Positions 1 to 6,288 of a stretch of DNA of 64,000 nt are shown piece after piece. The DNA is from Nitrosopumilus zosterae. Lineage in GTDB: Archaea > Thermoproteota > Nitrososphaeria > Nitrososphaerales > Nitrosopumilaceae. The stretch's first letter is position 1. Each line of letters starts with the position of its first letter. A model generated the notes under the pieces. It had not been told where the DNA came from and searched no databases. It was given only the letters and a program-made list of their open reading frames with translations. The position numbers and the translations under genes are program-made. The stretch is from contig NZ_AP026695.1 of NCBI RefSeq assembly GCF_025998175.1, positions 1,180,760 to 1,244,759 of the forward strand. The letters are read 5' to 3'.

Positions 1-591
1 GTGATTGATGGGAAAGGATTTGCATTTGATTTAGCAGGGATGGTAGTAGGATTAGTAGATAAAAAAGATTTGGTGCTTGGAAATAAAATAAACGTAGGGG
101 ATGTGATTGTGGGTGCAAATAGTACAGGAATTCATTCAAACGGATATTCGCTTGCAAGAAAAGCAATTTTAGGAAAATATTCTATAAAAGATAAAGTAAA
201 AGGAATAGGAACAATAGGTAATGCATTATTAGCGCCTACCGAAATATATACAAATCCAGTACTAGAAATAATTCAAAAATGTAAAGTCAATGGTTTGGCC
301 CACATTACAGGAGGAGCATTTACCAAGCTATTACGCCTCAAGAAAATTGGATATGAGATTGAGTCCCTACCAAAAATTCCACCAATCATGGGATTAGTTG
401 AAGAACAAGGGGTAAAGCTCGAAGAAATGTATAAGACGTTTAACATGGGAGTAGGATTCTGTGTTATTGCACCAAAAGAACAGGCAGTGCGAATTAAATC
501 AATATTCAAGAAACACAAGATACAAAGTCAGGAAATAGGAAAGATTATTCCCAAGAAAGGTGTTTTTGTAAACTCGATAAAAATTGCTTAA
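1..591 (+). CDS. purM: Phosphoribosylformylglycinamidine cyclo-ligase, C-terminal part (5' end outside window)
   Basis: PurM closes the imidazole ring of FGAM to give AIR in de novo purine synthesis, using ATP in the cytoplasm. About 196 residues are present; the family is usually about 330-350 long, so roughly the first 140 residues lie upstream of the window and the GTG at position 1 is probably an internal codon. Visible PurM signatures are GANSTGIHSNGYSLAR (about residues 39-54 of this piece), HITGGAFTKLLRL and FNMGVGF near the end, all in the C-terminal AIR-synthase domain. It ends at TAA, and the next gene is convergent across a 160-bp gap. It marks the core-genome edge of the adjoining accessory island. 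Confidence 0.93.
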   Translation: MIDGKGFAFDLAGMVVGLVDKKDLVLGNKINVGDVIVGANSTGIHSNGYSLARKAILGKYSIKDKVKGIGTIGNALLAPTEIYTNPVLEIIQKCKVNGLAHITGGAFTKLLRLKKIGYEIESLPKIPPIMGLVEEQGVKLEEMYKTFNMGVGFCVIAPKEQAVRIKSIFKKHKIQSQEIGKIIPKKGVFVNSIKIA

Positions 592-751
592 TTTAACATT
601 CAAACGTCGTTTTTGTTGATTTAATTTCTTAGAGGAATTATTTTTGAGATGATTAATACGCCATACAAGTGTGAAATATAATTTTGCGTTACAAAGGCTT
701 CTTACAGCTAAAGAATGTTGAGTAAAATCGATCAAATAATAAAAATCAAAT

Positions 752-1612
752 TTAGATTTTTGATTTAGAATAAGCTCGAAATAAACGTGCCGTGTCTTGA
801 CCATCAATGACACCATAATAGATCATTTTATTTTCTTTATTGGACTTATTCTCAGCCAAACTTTTCATCATGTCAAGAATACTATGATCAATTTGAGCAT
901 CATACATAACAAAAAATGCCTGTGAAGGACTTTTGAACAATCTAGAGATTTGATCACCATGCTTGCCCATCTTTTTAATTGTTAAAGTGGGAGGAGTGCC
1001 AGCACCCTTTAAAGCAAAAGAAGTATTAATTCGCTTACCATTAATTTTAAGTCGCGTGGTATTGATATCATTTATCTCACCACCCCAATCAACAAATTTC
1101 CCATCTTCTTTAGTTATCGCCTTCAATAATTGTTTGATATCTTCTTCAGGAATTCTTTTTGTTTTAATTGAGCCAATTTTTTTAACTTTTGAAAAAGAAT
1201 CTATATCATCAACAGTTAATTCTTTTGGAATATGTTTATTATTTTTTAAATTCACAGTTACAGTGATATTCCCATTACCAGATGACAATTCACTAGGAAC
1301 ATTAAATTGTTTTTTATGTACACGCTGAATGATAATAGTTTTATATTTTTTATAGAAGGGGATTTTCCCATAAGCAATTCTCTTATTTTTTTCAGTTTGT
1401 TCTATTACACCTCCAGAAACAAGAGAATTACCGACTTCAAGTACTCTTTTTAAACTTTTTAATCCAGTTTCATTTTGAATATGATCTTGAGTTTTCACAG
1501 GTGATTTATGGAAATAAATTGATTCGAAAACTTTCAAACGGTCTTGAGAACGACCAATTACATTCACAGCATGGGTGATCATTTTTTCTTTATTAGCTGC
1601 TTCATCAATCAC
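752..1612 (-). CDS. Winged-helix protein with conserved, possibly nuclease-like C-terminal domain
   Basis: The frame is open from 1690, but the first part overlaps the upstream 58-residue gene. The strong Shine-Dalgarno-like GGAGGTGA lies near 1630-1637, so I chose the GTG at 1612 (286 residues); the ATG at 1582 is an alternative. Residues ~15-90 look like a winged helix (LKVFESIYFHKSPVKTQDHI through SGGVIEQ). The C-terminal ~110 residues carry DWGGEINDINTTRLKINGKR, FALKGAG, KMGKHGDQISRLFKSPSQAF and YYGVIDGQDTARLFRAY. This alternation of strands with conserved D/E and K resembles restriction-endonuclease-like folds, but no clean PD-(D/E)xK motif is present, so the nuclease idea is inference. 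It is last in an operon behind three small HTH genes, which suggests a shared role in the island. Confidence 0.7.
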   Translation of the reverse strand: MIDEAANKEKMITHAVNVIGRSQDRLKVFESIYFHKSPVKTQDHIQNETGLKSLKRVLEVGNSLVSGGVIEQTEKNKRIAYGKIPFYKKYKTIIIQRVHKKQFNVPSELSSGNGNITVTVNLKNNKHIPKELTVDDIDSFSKVKKIGSIKTKRIPEEDIKQLLKAITKEDGKFVDWGGEINDINTTRLKINGKRINTSFALKGAGTPPTLTIKKMGKHGDQISRLFKSPSQAFFVMYDAQIDHSILDMMKSLAENKSNKENKMIYYGVIDGQDTARLFRAYSKSKI

Positions 1613-1625
1613 GGATACAGGTAAT

Positions 1626-1802
1626 TTAATCACCTCCTTTTGATTTATTTTTTCTTGTTGGAAATTTTTTTCTAATTCCACTAGAATCAACTCCTAAACA
1701 AGTAGCAATCTCACTTGATGTTGCCCCAGATTTAATCAATAAAAGAATCAACAGATTTTTTATAGATTCAAGTTCAGTTTGTTTATTTTTTTCATTACTC
1801 AT
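1626..1802 (-). CDS. Small coiled-coil/HTH protein (58 aa)
   Basis: This 58-residue gene starts at ATG 1802, overlapping the stop of the upstream gene as ATGA, which is strong evidence of translational coupling. It reads MSNEKNKQTELESIKNLLIL, then an HTH-like SGATSSEIATCLGVDSSGIR and a basic end. It lacks the linker between coiled coil and HTH seen in its neighbours, so it is the shortest member of the series. Its 3' end contains AAAGGAGGTGA, probably the ribosome binding site of the following winged-helix gene, which it overlaps. A DNA-binding role is inferred from the HTH; targets are unknown. Confidence 0.72.
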   Translation of the reverse strand: MSNEKNKQTELESIKNLLILLLIKSGATSSEIATCLGVDSSGIRKKFPTRKNKSKGGD

Positions 1803-2032
1803 TGTTCCTTAACCTCTTTTTGAGTAGATTTTTTTTTAATTCCATGAACCGCGACACGAACATTATTTGCTGTTTTTCCTAAACAATCAGCAATTTCAGA
1901 TGGCTGCATACCCATTTCATGAAGAATTTTTACTTGTTCTTGAAATTGTCTACCTTTTACAACATCTAATGCAAGTAATTTAGAAATAATTTTCAAGCGA
2001 TTATCAATAGATTCGAGGGCTTTATCGTTCAT
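1799..2032 (-). CDS. Small coiled-coil/HTH protein (77 aa)
   Basis: The 77-residue product has an N-terminal heptad-like helix (ALESIDNRLKIISKLLALDVV, about residues 5-25), a short connector, and an HTH resembling sigma-70 region 4 (MGMQPSEIADCLGKTANNVRVAV, about 41-63) followed by a Lys-rich tail. It overlaps both neighbours by ATGA junctions at 2029-2032 and 1799-1802, so the three genes are translated as a unit. The coiled coil suggests dimers or hetero-oligomers with its paralogues. No enzymatic motif is visible. Function as a transcriptional regulator is inferred from fold only. Confidence 0.8.
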   Translation of the reverse strand: MNDKALESIDNRLKIISKLLALDVVKGRQFQEQVKILHEMGMQPSEIADCLGKTANNVRVAVHGIKKKSTQKEVKEQ

Positions 2033-2247
2033 TTTTTACCTCTCTTTTTCAATAATGATAATTCCTTTGCCACGTTACTATTGCTAGTGTGAAGAATTCG
2101 AGCAATTTCATGAGTATCAAAATCAAAATCATTCAATAGAGATATCTTATCTTTGGCAGTTTTTTCCTGAACAACCGTCTGTTCCATCAATACTGATAGA
2201 ATAGCATCTAACCTCATACTAATACCATTCAATTCTTCATTAGTCAT
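2029..2247 (-). CDS. Small coiled-coil/HTH protein, first gene of minus-strand operon (72 aa)
   Basis: The 72-residue protein has an amphipathic N-terminal helix (NGISMRLDAILSVLMEQTVV) and a C-terminal HTH (FDFDTHEIARILHTSNSNVAKEL) with a basic tail LLKKRGKK. It begins about 30 bp downstream (minus strand) of a TATA-like TTTATATA at about 2279-2286, consistent with a leaderless mRNA. An 18-bp perfect palindrome at 2252-2269 lies between that box and the start codon. This is where a repressor would bind, so autoregulation by the operon's own HTH proteins is plausible. The stop overlaps the next start. Confidence 0.8.
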   Translation of the reverse strand: MTNEELNGISMRLDAILSVLMEQTVVQEKTAKDKISLLNDFDFDTHEIARILHTSNSNVAKELSLLKKRGKK

Positions 2248-2251
2248 TTTC

Positions 2252-2269
2252 TATCTATATATATAGATA
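2252..2269. promoter_or_regulatory. 18-bp perfect palindrome between TATA box and start codon
   Basis: TATCTATATATATAGATA equals its own reverse complement. It sits 4 bp before the ATG at 2247 and just downstream of the TATA-like box (about 2279-2286, minus strand), overlapping the expected transcription start. This is the classical location for an archaeal repressor operator. The AT-only core lowers its statistical weight, though the GATA arms are less trivial. Confidence 0.5.
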
Positions 2270-2361
2270 TAATTATAGTATATAAATATTATTTACTTTA
2301 ACTAATGTTAAAAATTTCTGATTTTAGGAATTTTAAGTATAAAAATAATGATAAAATATCA

Positions 2362-2380
2362 ATACCATTAGTATTGGTAT
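2362..2380. promoter_or_regulatory. Inverted repeat overlapping plus-strand TATA box
   Basis: ATACCA (2362-2367) and TGGTAT (2375-2380) form a 6-7-6 inverted repeat. The right arm runs into TATAAAAAA (from 2378), the probable TATA box for the plus-strand HTH operon beginning at 2417 (about 35 bp later). Its arms differ from the palindrome of the minus-strand operon, so the two divergent operons may be controlled by different proteins. Confidence 0.45.
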
Positions 2381-2416
2381 AAAAAAGGTTAAATCCACGA
2401 ACATAAGAGAATATTC

Positions 2417-2638
2417 ATGGTCAAAAATTCAGAAGAACAGATGGTAAAAAAATTAAACGAAATAAAAGATCTATTAATGGCATTAAGAGATCTATCAATG
2501 TTACAAGCATCATATTCAGATATTCCCACAGATAAAATCTCAAAAGCTGCACACATGCAAAAAAGCAGAGTGTATGAAATAATTCCAAAACAAAAGAAAA
2601 CATCAAACACGAAGAAGGTAAATAAAAATGCAAAATGA
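2417..2638 (+). CDS. Small coiled-coil/HTH-like protein, first gene of plus-strand operon (73 aa)
   Basis: This 73-residue protein begins with a heptad-like helix (EQMVKKLNEIKDLLMALRDL) and continues to a degenerate HTH (TDKISKAAHMQKSRVYEII, about 38-56) and a basic tail. It resembles the other small proteins around it in layout more than in exact sequence. The start is the first ATG behind the TATA-like box at 2378-2386. It overlaps the next gene by 11 bp. DNA binding is inferred. Confidence 0.75.
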   Translation: MVKNSEEQMVKKLNEIKDLLMALRDLSMLQASYSDIPTDKISKAAHMQKSRVYEIIPKQKKTSNTKKVNKNAK

Positions 2639-2912
2639 ACAAGATAAACAAATTCTAAAAGTTCTCAAAGATATAGACAGTAAACTTTCAATTTTAATTT
2701 CATTGCAAAAAACATCATTCACACCTCCAAAATTAGGAGCTGAAGAAAAAGCAATATTGAAATTATGTAATGGAAAAAATACAATTAAAGAAATTATGGA
2801 AATTACATCTAAGAAAAAAAATAATGTAAAATCCACATTGAGCCATTTACGTAAAAAAGGAATAATAAAATCAACCACAATGAACAAAAAAATAGTATAT
2901 GTGAAGATCTAA
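2628..2912 (+). CDS. Small coiled-coil/winged-helix protein (94 aa)
   Basis: Residues 5-30 (DKQILKVLKDIDSKLSILIS) form a predicted coiled coil. Residues ~38-94 form a winged helix: EEKAILKLCNGKNTIKEIME, KKKNNVKSTLSHLRKKGIIK, then the wing TTMNKKIVYVKI. It differs from the simple HTH of its neighbours, but the same N-terminal helix shows the modular design of the cluster. The stop codon abuts the next start with no spacer, so co-translation is likely. A regulatory role is inferred. Confidence 0.8.
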   Translation: MQNEQDKQILKVLKDIDSKLSILISLQKTSFTPPKLGAEEKAILKLCNGKNTIKEIMEITSKKKNNVKSTLSHLRKKGIIKSTTMNKKIVYVKI

Positions 2913-3116
2913 ATGGCAAAAAAAGAAAAATCTGAAAAATTATTAGAAGAAATTAATAAAAAATTAGACATTATGATAGAAATTCAGATCCTTGAGAAAT
3001 CTGAAGATGATCAATTAAAAATATTGAAAAGATTAGGATATTCCTCAAAAGAAGCAAGTGAATTTACAGGAATTAGTTATTCTTCTATTAGGCATAGAAA
3101 AGGATGGAAAGAATGA
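2913..3116 (+). CDS. Small coiled-coil/HTH protein (67 aa)
   Basis: This 67-residue protein has a coiled coil (EKLLEEINKKLDIMIEIQIL) and a compact HTH (LKRLGYSSKEASEFTGIS through SSIRHRKGWKE). It ends in the sequence RHRKGW, echoed by RDREGW in the next gene, so the two are recent paralogues or share a partner. ATG directly follows the preceding TAA, and its TGA overlaps the next ATG. No other function is visible. Confidence 0.8.
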   Translation: MAKKEKSEKLLEEINKKLDIMIEIQILEKSEDDQLKILKRLGYSSKEASEFTGISYSSIRHRKGWKE

Positions 3117-3340
3117 CAAAGCAAAACGAGAGAAAGAACAAAACAGAGTTGGAACTTCTTAATGATATTAATTTGAAACTAGATAAATTGATCGGAGTAT
3201 TAGCAATTCAAAGTATCAAAGACACAGATGATAAAATTCACTTGCTAAAAAATTTAGATTTTAAATCAGATGAGGTAGGACCGTTGGTGGGAATTAAAGG
3301 AACATCTGTGAGAGACAGAGAAGGTTGGAAGAGAAAATGA
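3113..3340 (+). CDS. Small coiled-coil/HTH protein (75 aa)
   Basis: The start is taken as the ATG at 3113, which overlaps the upstream TGA; an in-frame ATG at 3104 would overlap further. The protein has the coiled coil ELELLNDINLKLDKLIGVLA and an HTH (LKNLDFKSDEVGPLVGIK through TSVRDREGWKRK) that aligns by eye with the preceding gene product. The pair is a clear tandem duplication at the protein level. The stop TGA overlaps the next ATG. Confidence 0.8.
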   Translation: MTKQNERKNKTELELLNDINLKLDKLIGVLAIQSIKDTDDKIHLLKNLDFKSDEVGPLVGIKGTSVRDREGWKRK

Positions 3341-3651
3341 GTGAAGAGATTGTTGAGAAATTAAGTGAGATTCAAAAACAAAATCAAATAATAATAAGTC
3401 TTTTAGCAAAACTTGTTTTAAAAGAAGAAGAAGTTAAGGAGATTATTATCAATAGAAAAACTAATCCAAAAAAATACATTGAAGGTTATAATGCATGTGA
3501 CGGAAAACATACGATTAATGAAATAATAAAAATTGTAGGAGTTAAACAACAAACTCTATCACCAATTCTTCAAGAATGGGAAAATAAAGGAATTTTGTAT
3601 TCCTTTGAAAAAAAAGGTTTGAAATTTTATAATAATTATTTTAAAATCTAA
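3337..3651 (+). CDS. Small coiled-coil/winged-helix protein, last gene of plus-strand operon (104 aa)
   Basis: Starting at the ATGA overlap (3337), the product has a long N-terminal helix (IVEKLSEIQKQNQIIISLLA), a charged linker, and a winged helix (residues ~50-104: EGYNACDGKHTINEIIKIVG, QQTLSPILQEWENKGILYSF, terminal wing). The layout matches the 94-residue protein two genes upstream. It ends the five-gene overlapping operon; a 142-bp AT-rich gap with an inverted repeat follows. Confidence 0.78.
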   Translation: MSEEIVEKLSEIQKQNQIIISLLAKLVLKEEEVKEIIINRKTNPKKYIEGYNACDGKHTINEIIKIVGVKQQTLSPILQEWENKGILYSFEKKGLKFYNNYFKI

Positions 3652-3734
3652 TAGTAAATGTAAACAGTGTTTATTCTAGGTGTTTATTCGAAAAATTATT
3701 TGTGCCTAAAAATATAGTTTATACCTGAAATTTG

Positions 3735-3749
3735 TGCCTAGAGTAGGCA
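3735..3749. promoter_or_regulatory. Inverted repeat downstream of HTH operon
   Basis: TGCCTA-GAG-TAGGCA is a 6-3-6 inverted repeat in the gap between the convergent HTH operon and HNH-like gene. The half-site TTGTGCCTA also occurs once at about 3699-3707 and again at 3732-3740. It could be an operator or recombination site; a terminator is less likely because no T-tract follows directly. Confidence 0.35.
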
Positions 3750-3793
3750 TAGACATTATCAATGCGTAAAATCGAATCTTAATAGATTAAAAA

Positions 3794-3979
3794 CTATGAA
3801 TTCTTTTCCAGTTGTTCTTTAAATTTTGGAATAGCCTGATCTTGATACCATGTAATCACTTTATGACAATCATTACACACCATCATAATTTCACCATTGC
3901 ATTCTTTTACATGATGTTCAGTGAGATTATTTTTGAGAGTATTACATACAAGACATTCACTGATTTTTGTGATAACCAT
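3794..3979 (-). CDS. HNH-like small zinc protein (61 aa)
   Basis: The 61 residues contain CLVC (9-12), LTEHHVKECNGE (about 19-30) and VCNDCHKVITW (about 34-44). The order CxxC, HH, CxxCH is that of small HNH-family domains, where the paired His and the later His bind metal and cut DNA. It is shorter than typical HNH nucleases and may only be a zinc-binding DNA-contact module. It sits between the HTH operon and the integrase, as expected for mobile-element baggage. Activity is inferred. Confidence 0.65.
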   Translation of the reverse strand: MVITKISECLVCNTLKNNLTEHHVKECNGEIMMVCNDCHKVITWYQDQAIPKFKEQLEKNS

Positions 3980-4298
3980 AGAATTTCTCAGACAGACTAA
4001 AAATTAAGGATTTTAGGCGTAATTTGTTTAAGGAAAATCAAACAAAAAGGCATCAAAAAATAACAAAAAACAACGAAGATATAACAAAAATTAAGCAAAA
4101 ATAAGCAAAATTTAGGGTCAAAGTAGGGTCAAAATAACAAAAGAGAGGAAAGAACAAGCACAAAGAAAACAAAAATCAACAAAATTTATCAAAGCATCAT
4201 CGAAAAACAACGAACGTGTAAGAATGATTCTAGCAAAAACACAAAAAAGTAAAGGGATCACATGCAAAAAAATACAAAATAAAAAAAGGTCTAAACCA
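3980..4298. other. A-rich, T-poor noncoding stretch with short tandem repeats
   Basis: No convincing gene is visible in about 320 bp. The plus strand is strikingly A-rich and T-poor. It carries two tandem pairs, TAAGCAAAA at 4092-4100 and 4102-4110, and TAGGGTCAAA at 4113-4122 and 4124-4133. AAACAACGAA is present at 4068-4077 and 4205-4214. Spacing of 10-11 bp places copies on the same helix face, as in protein-binding arrays. Role unknown. Confidence 0.5.
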
Positions 4299-4403
4299 CT
4301 ATACAGTGCTTTTGCACAATTCTAGTGTACAATCAATCAGGTCTTTTTTTGAATGATTCTCCAATGGTTCTTTACAGTTAGTACAAAAATGTGGTGGGCT
4401 CAT
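4299..4403 (-). CDS. Tiny Cys-containing protein (34 aa)
   Basis: The frame extends upstream to 4484, but the internal ATG at 4403 gives a compact 34-residue product starting MSPPHFCTNCKEPLENHSKK, followed by a DC and an ELCKS. The arrangement CxxC, then His and two Cys, suggests a small zinc knuckle. The start lies close to, and divergent from, the next plus-strand gene, with AT-rich promoter-like sequence between. I do not recognise a family with certainty, and at this length it could be fortuitous. Confidence 0.4.
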   Translation of the reverse strand: MSPPHFCTNCKEPLENHSKKDLIDCTLELCKSTV

Positions 4404-4422
4404 TATTATATCATTAAATTTA

Positions 4423-5031
4423 ATGCTTATAACAAACGGTTTTAAAATGAAAACCGATATGGACATTATTCTTGAAGATAGCATATTAGAAAATGCCTCA
4501 GAGTGGATTCACAAAACAGAACTGTGGAGAAAGACAAAATCAGACAAAAAAAGATGTTTTGACACTATTGATTATCTTGTAAAAGAAGGGTTTTTAGAAA
4601 CAAAAAAGGAACAAAATAAGCACAAATTTAGACGTAAAAATGAAATCCTCACAGACAAAGAATTTAGCGAATCACAGATAAGACGTAGAGGATGGATGGT
4701 AGATACAGTAAATGCTATCAACAATATTGAAAAACCATTATTTACATACGTTAAAAGTAGAAAACAATCAGAACCAAGAACTAAATTAATCAAAGGAGGA
4801 TTAGAATCCCTAGATTATTACATGAATGGTTCTACTGCACATATAGCGAGATTAAGACTTGCAAAAGCATATCATATCATCAACAAAAGAACGGCAGATA
4901 AAAGAATCGACGTGATAGAAAATACAATTAATTATATCGCAAATTATTTTCTTAGTACCAATCCAGATGAATCAGAACAGATTAAAGAATATAATCAAAG
5001 GATCAGTAGACGAACAACGTTCAAGATTTAA
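4423..5031 (+). CDS. Winged-helix accessory protein (202 aa)
   Basis: The first ATG is 4423; the ATG at 4447 (MKTDMDIILEDSIL) is equally possible given the AT-rich promoter region around 4404-4431. Residues ~20-65 form a winged helix: NASEWIHKTELWRKTKSD, then RCFDTIDYLVKEGFLETKKE, with a basic wing. The remainder is helical and basic (RRRGWMVDTVNAINNIEKPL, then IARLRLAKAYHIINKR) and not recognised. It ends 8 bp before the convergent integrase gene. It could be a regulator or excision accessory factor of the element, but that is inferred from position only. Confidence 0.7.
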   Translation: MLITNGFKMKTDMDIILEDSILENASEWIHKTELWRKTKSDKKRCFDTIDYLVKEGFLETKKEQNKHKFRRKNEILTDKEFSESQIRRRGWMVDTVNAINNIEKPLFTYVKSRKQSEPRTKLIKGGLESLDYYMNGSTAHIARLRLAKAYHIINKRTADKRIDVIENTINYIANYFLSTNPDESEQIKEYNQRISRRTTFKI

Positions 5032-5038
5032 AATTAAT

Positions 5039-6118
5039 TTAGGAATTATGGCGTTTCTGTAATTCCAACATGTTATTTTGTATTTGGAGAATGGTTTTTT
5101 GTAGATTCTCTATCTCAGTGTTTTTATCTTGTAGTAAATCAATCTCATCTTGCTGAGATTGAATCTGAGATTGTAATCGGTATTTATCATCGATGAATAA
5201 TTTAGGTATTACCTTTTGATATTCATCAAAGAGTTGTTCAAGTAGGGGTTTAAAGTATGAATTATCTAATGGGATGGTAACGGAATGACCAGCTAGTTTT
5301 TCTGCAAGACTAATGTTTACAGAAGGGTTTGATTTTAAAATAGTGATGAACCGTTTTCTAAATCCATGACACGTCATTATTTCATATCTTCCATGTTTGG
5401 ATTCTTCACGACCTAATGACCTTTTGACATGACGGCTCAATGTTGTGGTAGTTGATTCAGTTGATGATGGTTTAGTAGTATCACAAGGTGAACAAAATAC
5501 CCATGAATCAGGGGTGATTGTCTCGCCTTTTCGAGTACGAAATTCCAGATATTCGTCAAGAGCCTCAACAGCTTCTTGATGAATGAAAGTATAGTATTCA
5601 TCTTTAGTGTCTGCATAAACTAGAACGGACTTGCAACCATTTGGCATATCTTTGAGATGTTTCATTTTCAATTCTTCAAAACAACCCACACGAACCCCAC
5701 TAGAAGCCATGAATTGCATTAATGCTCTATACCGTAGAGTTTTGGAACTCTTTACGAGTATTTCAATTTCTTGTGTTGTGTATGGTCTTTCTCCAGTTGA
5801 TTTTGTCTTTTCAGGAATCATTTTTCTTAATTTATCCCAATTCAAAAGAACATCATTCATAACAAAGAATAATTTCAATGCCACAAGTTTGGCACGAATT
5901 GAACTCAACCCCTGTCCTTGATCTCGTGCATACATCACATAATCTTCGATCATTGTTTGAAGTTTTTTTGGTTCAATTTCTACTAATTTATCAAAACTTT
6001 TGATGGCAGAGTATTCCTTGAAACATTTTAACTGATAATCATATTGTCGTTGAGTCTTTTCAGATTTGATAGCCGAATGATATAAAAGTAAAGAACGCTG
6101 ATTCAATGAATTATTCAT
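5039..6118 (-). CDS. Tyrosine recombinase / integrase
   Basis: This XerC/phage-type site-specific recombinase is the best mobility marker of the island. Counting from an upstream in-frame start at 6181 (380 residues), the catalytic set is Arg164 (SSGVRVG), Lys193 (ADTKDE), His272 and Arg275 (CHGFRKRF), His299 (LAGHS) and Tyr309 (DNSYFKP), so it looks intact. The N-terminal core-binding domain covers ~25-125. After the tyrosine, ~70 residues form a coiled coil (QSQIQSQQDEIDLLQDKNTE and on), unusual for XerC-like proteins. I chose the ATG at 6118; ATGs at 6169 and 6181 are alternatives. It is convergent with the winged-helix gene. Confidence 0.92.
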   Translation of the reverse strand: MNNSLNQRSLLLYHSAIKSEKTQRQYDYQLKCFKEYSAIKSFDKLVEIEPKKLQTMIEDYVMYARDQGQGLSSIRAKLVALKLFFVMNDVLLNWDKLRKMIPEKTKSTGERPYTTQEIEILVKSSKTLRYRALMQFMASSGVRVGCFEELKMKHLKDMPNGCKSVLVYADTKDEYYTFIHQEAVEALDEYLEFRTRKGETITPDSWVFCSPCDTTKPSSTESTTTTLSRHVKRSLGREESKHGRYEIMTCHGFRKRFITILKSNPSVNISLAEKLAGHSVTIPLDNSYFKPLLEQLFDEYQKVIPKLFIDDKYRLQSQIQSQQDEIDLLQDKNTEIENLQKTILQIQNNMLELQKRHNS

Positions 6119-6288
6119 GGTAAATTTACTATTAACTAACGGTTTTTTGGATAATACCGATTTTATCATGCAATAAATCATTCTAGGAAGCTAAAGGACA
6201 TAATCATCTAAATAATTAACAACAACAAAATTATTTTCAACCTAATTTACCTTATATGACAGATTTTTACAATATTCAGTAAGAGAAT

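Noticed and set aside
592-6288. Attachment-site direct repeats flanking the island
   Set aside because: Comparison of 592-751 with 6182-6288 gave only an 8-bp shared word (AGCTAAAG), which is expected by chance. No tRNA gene borders the island.
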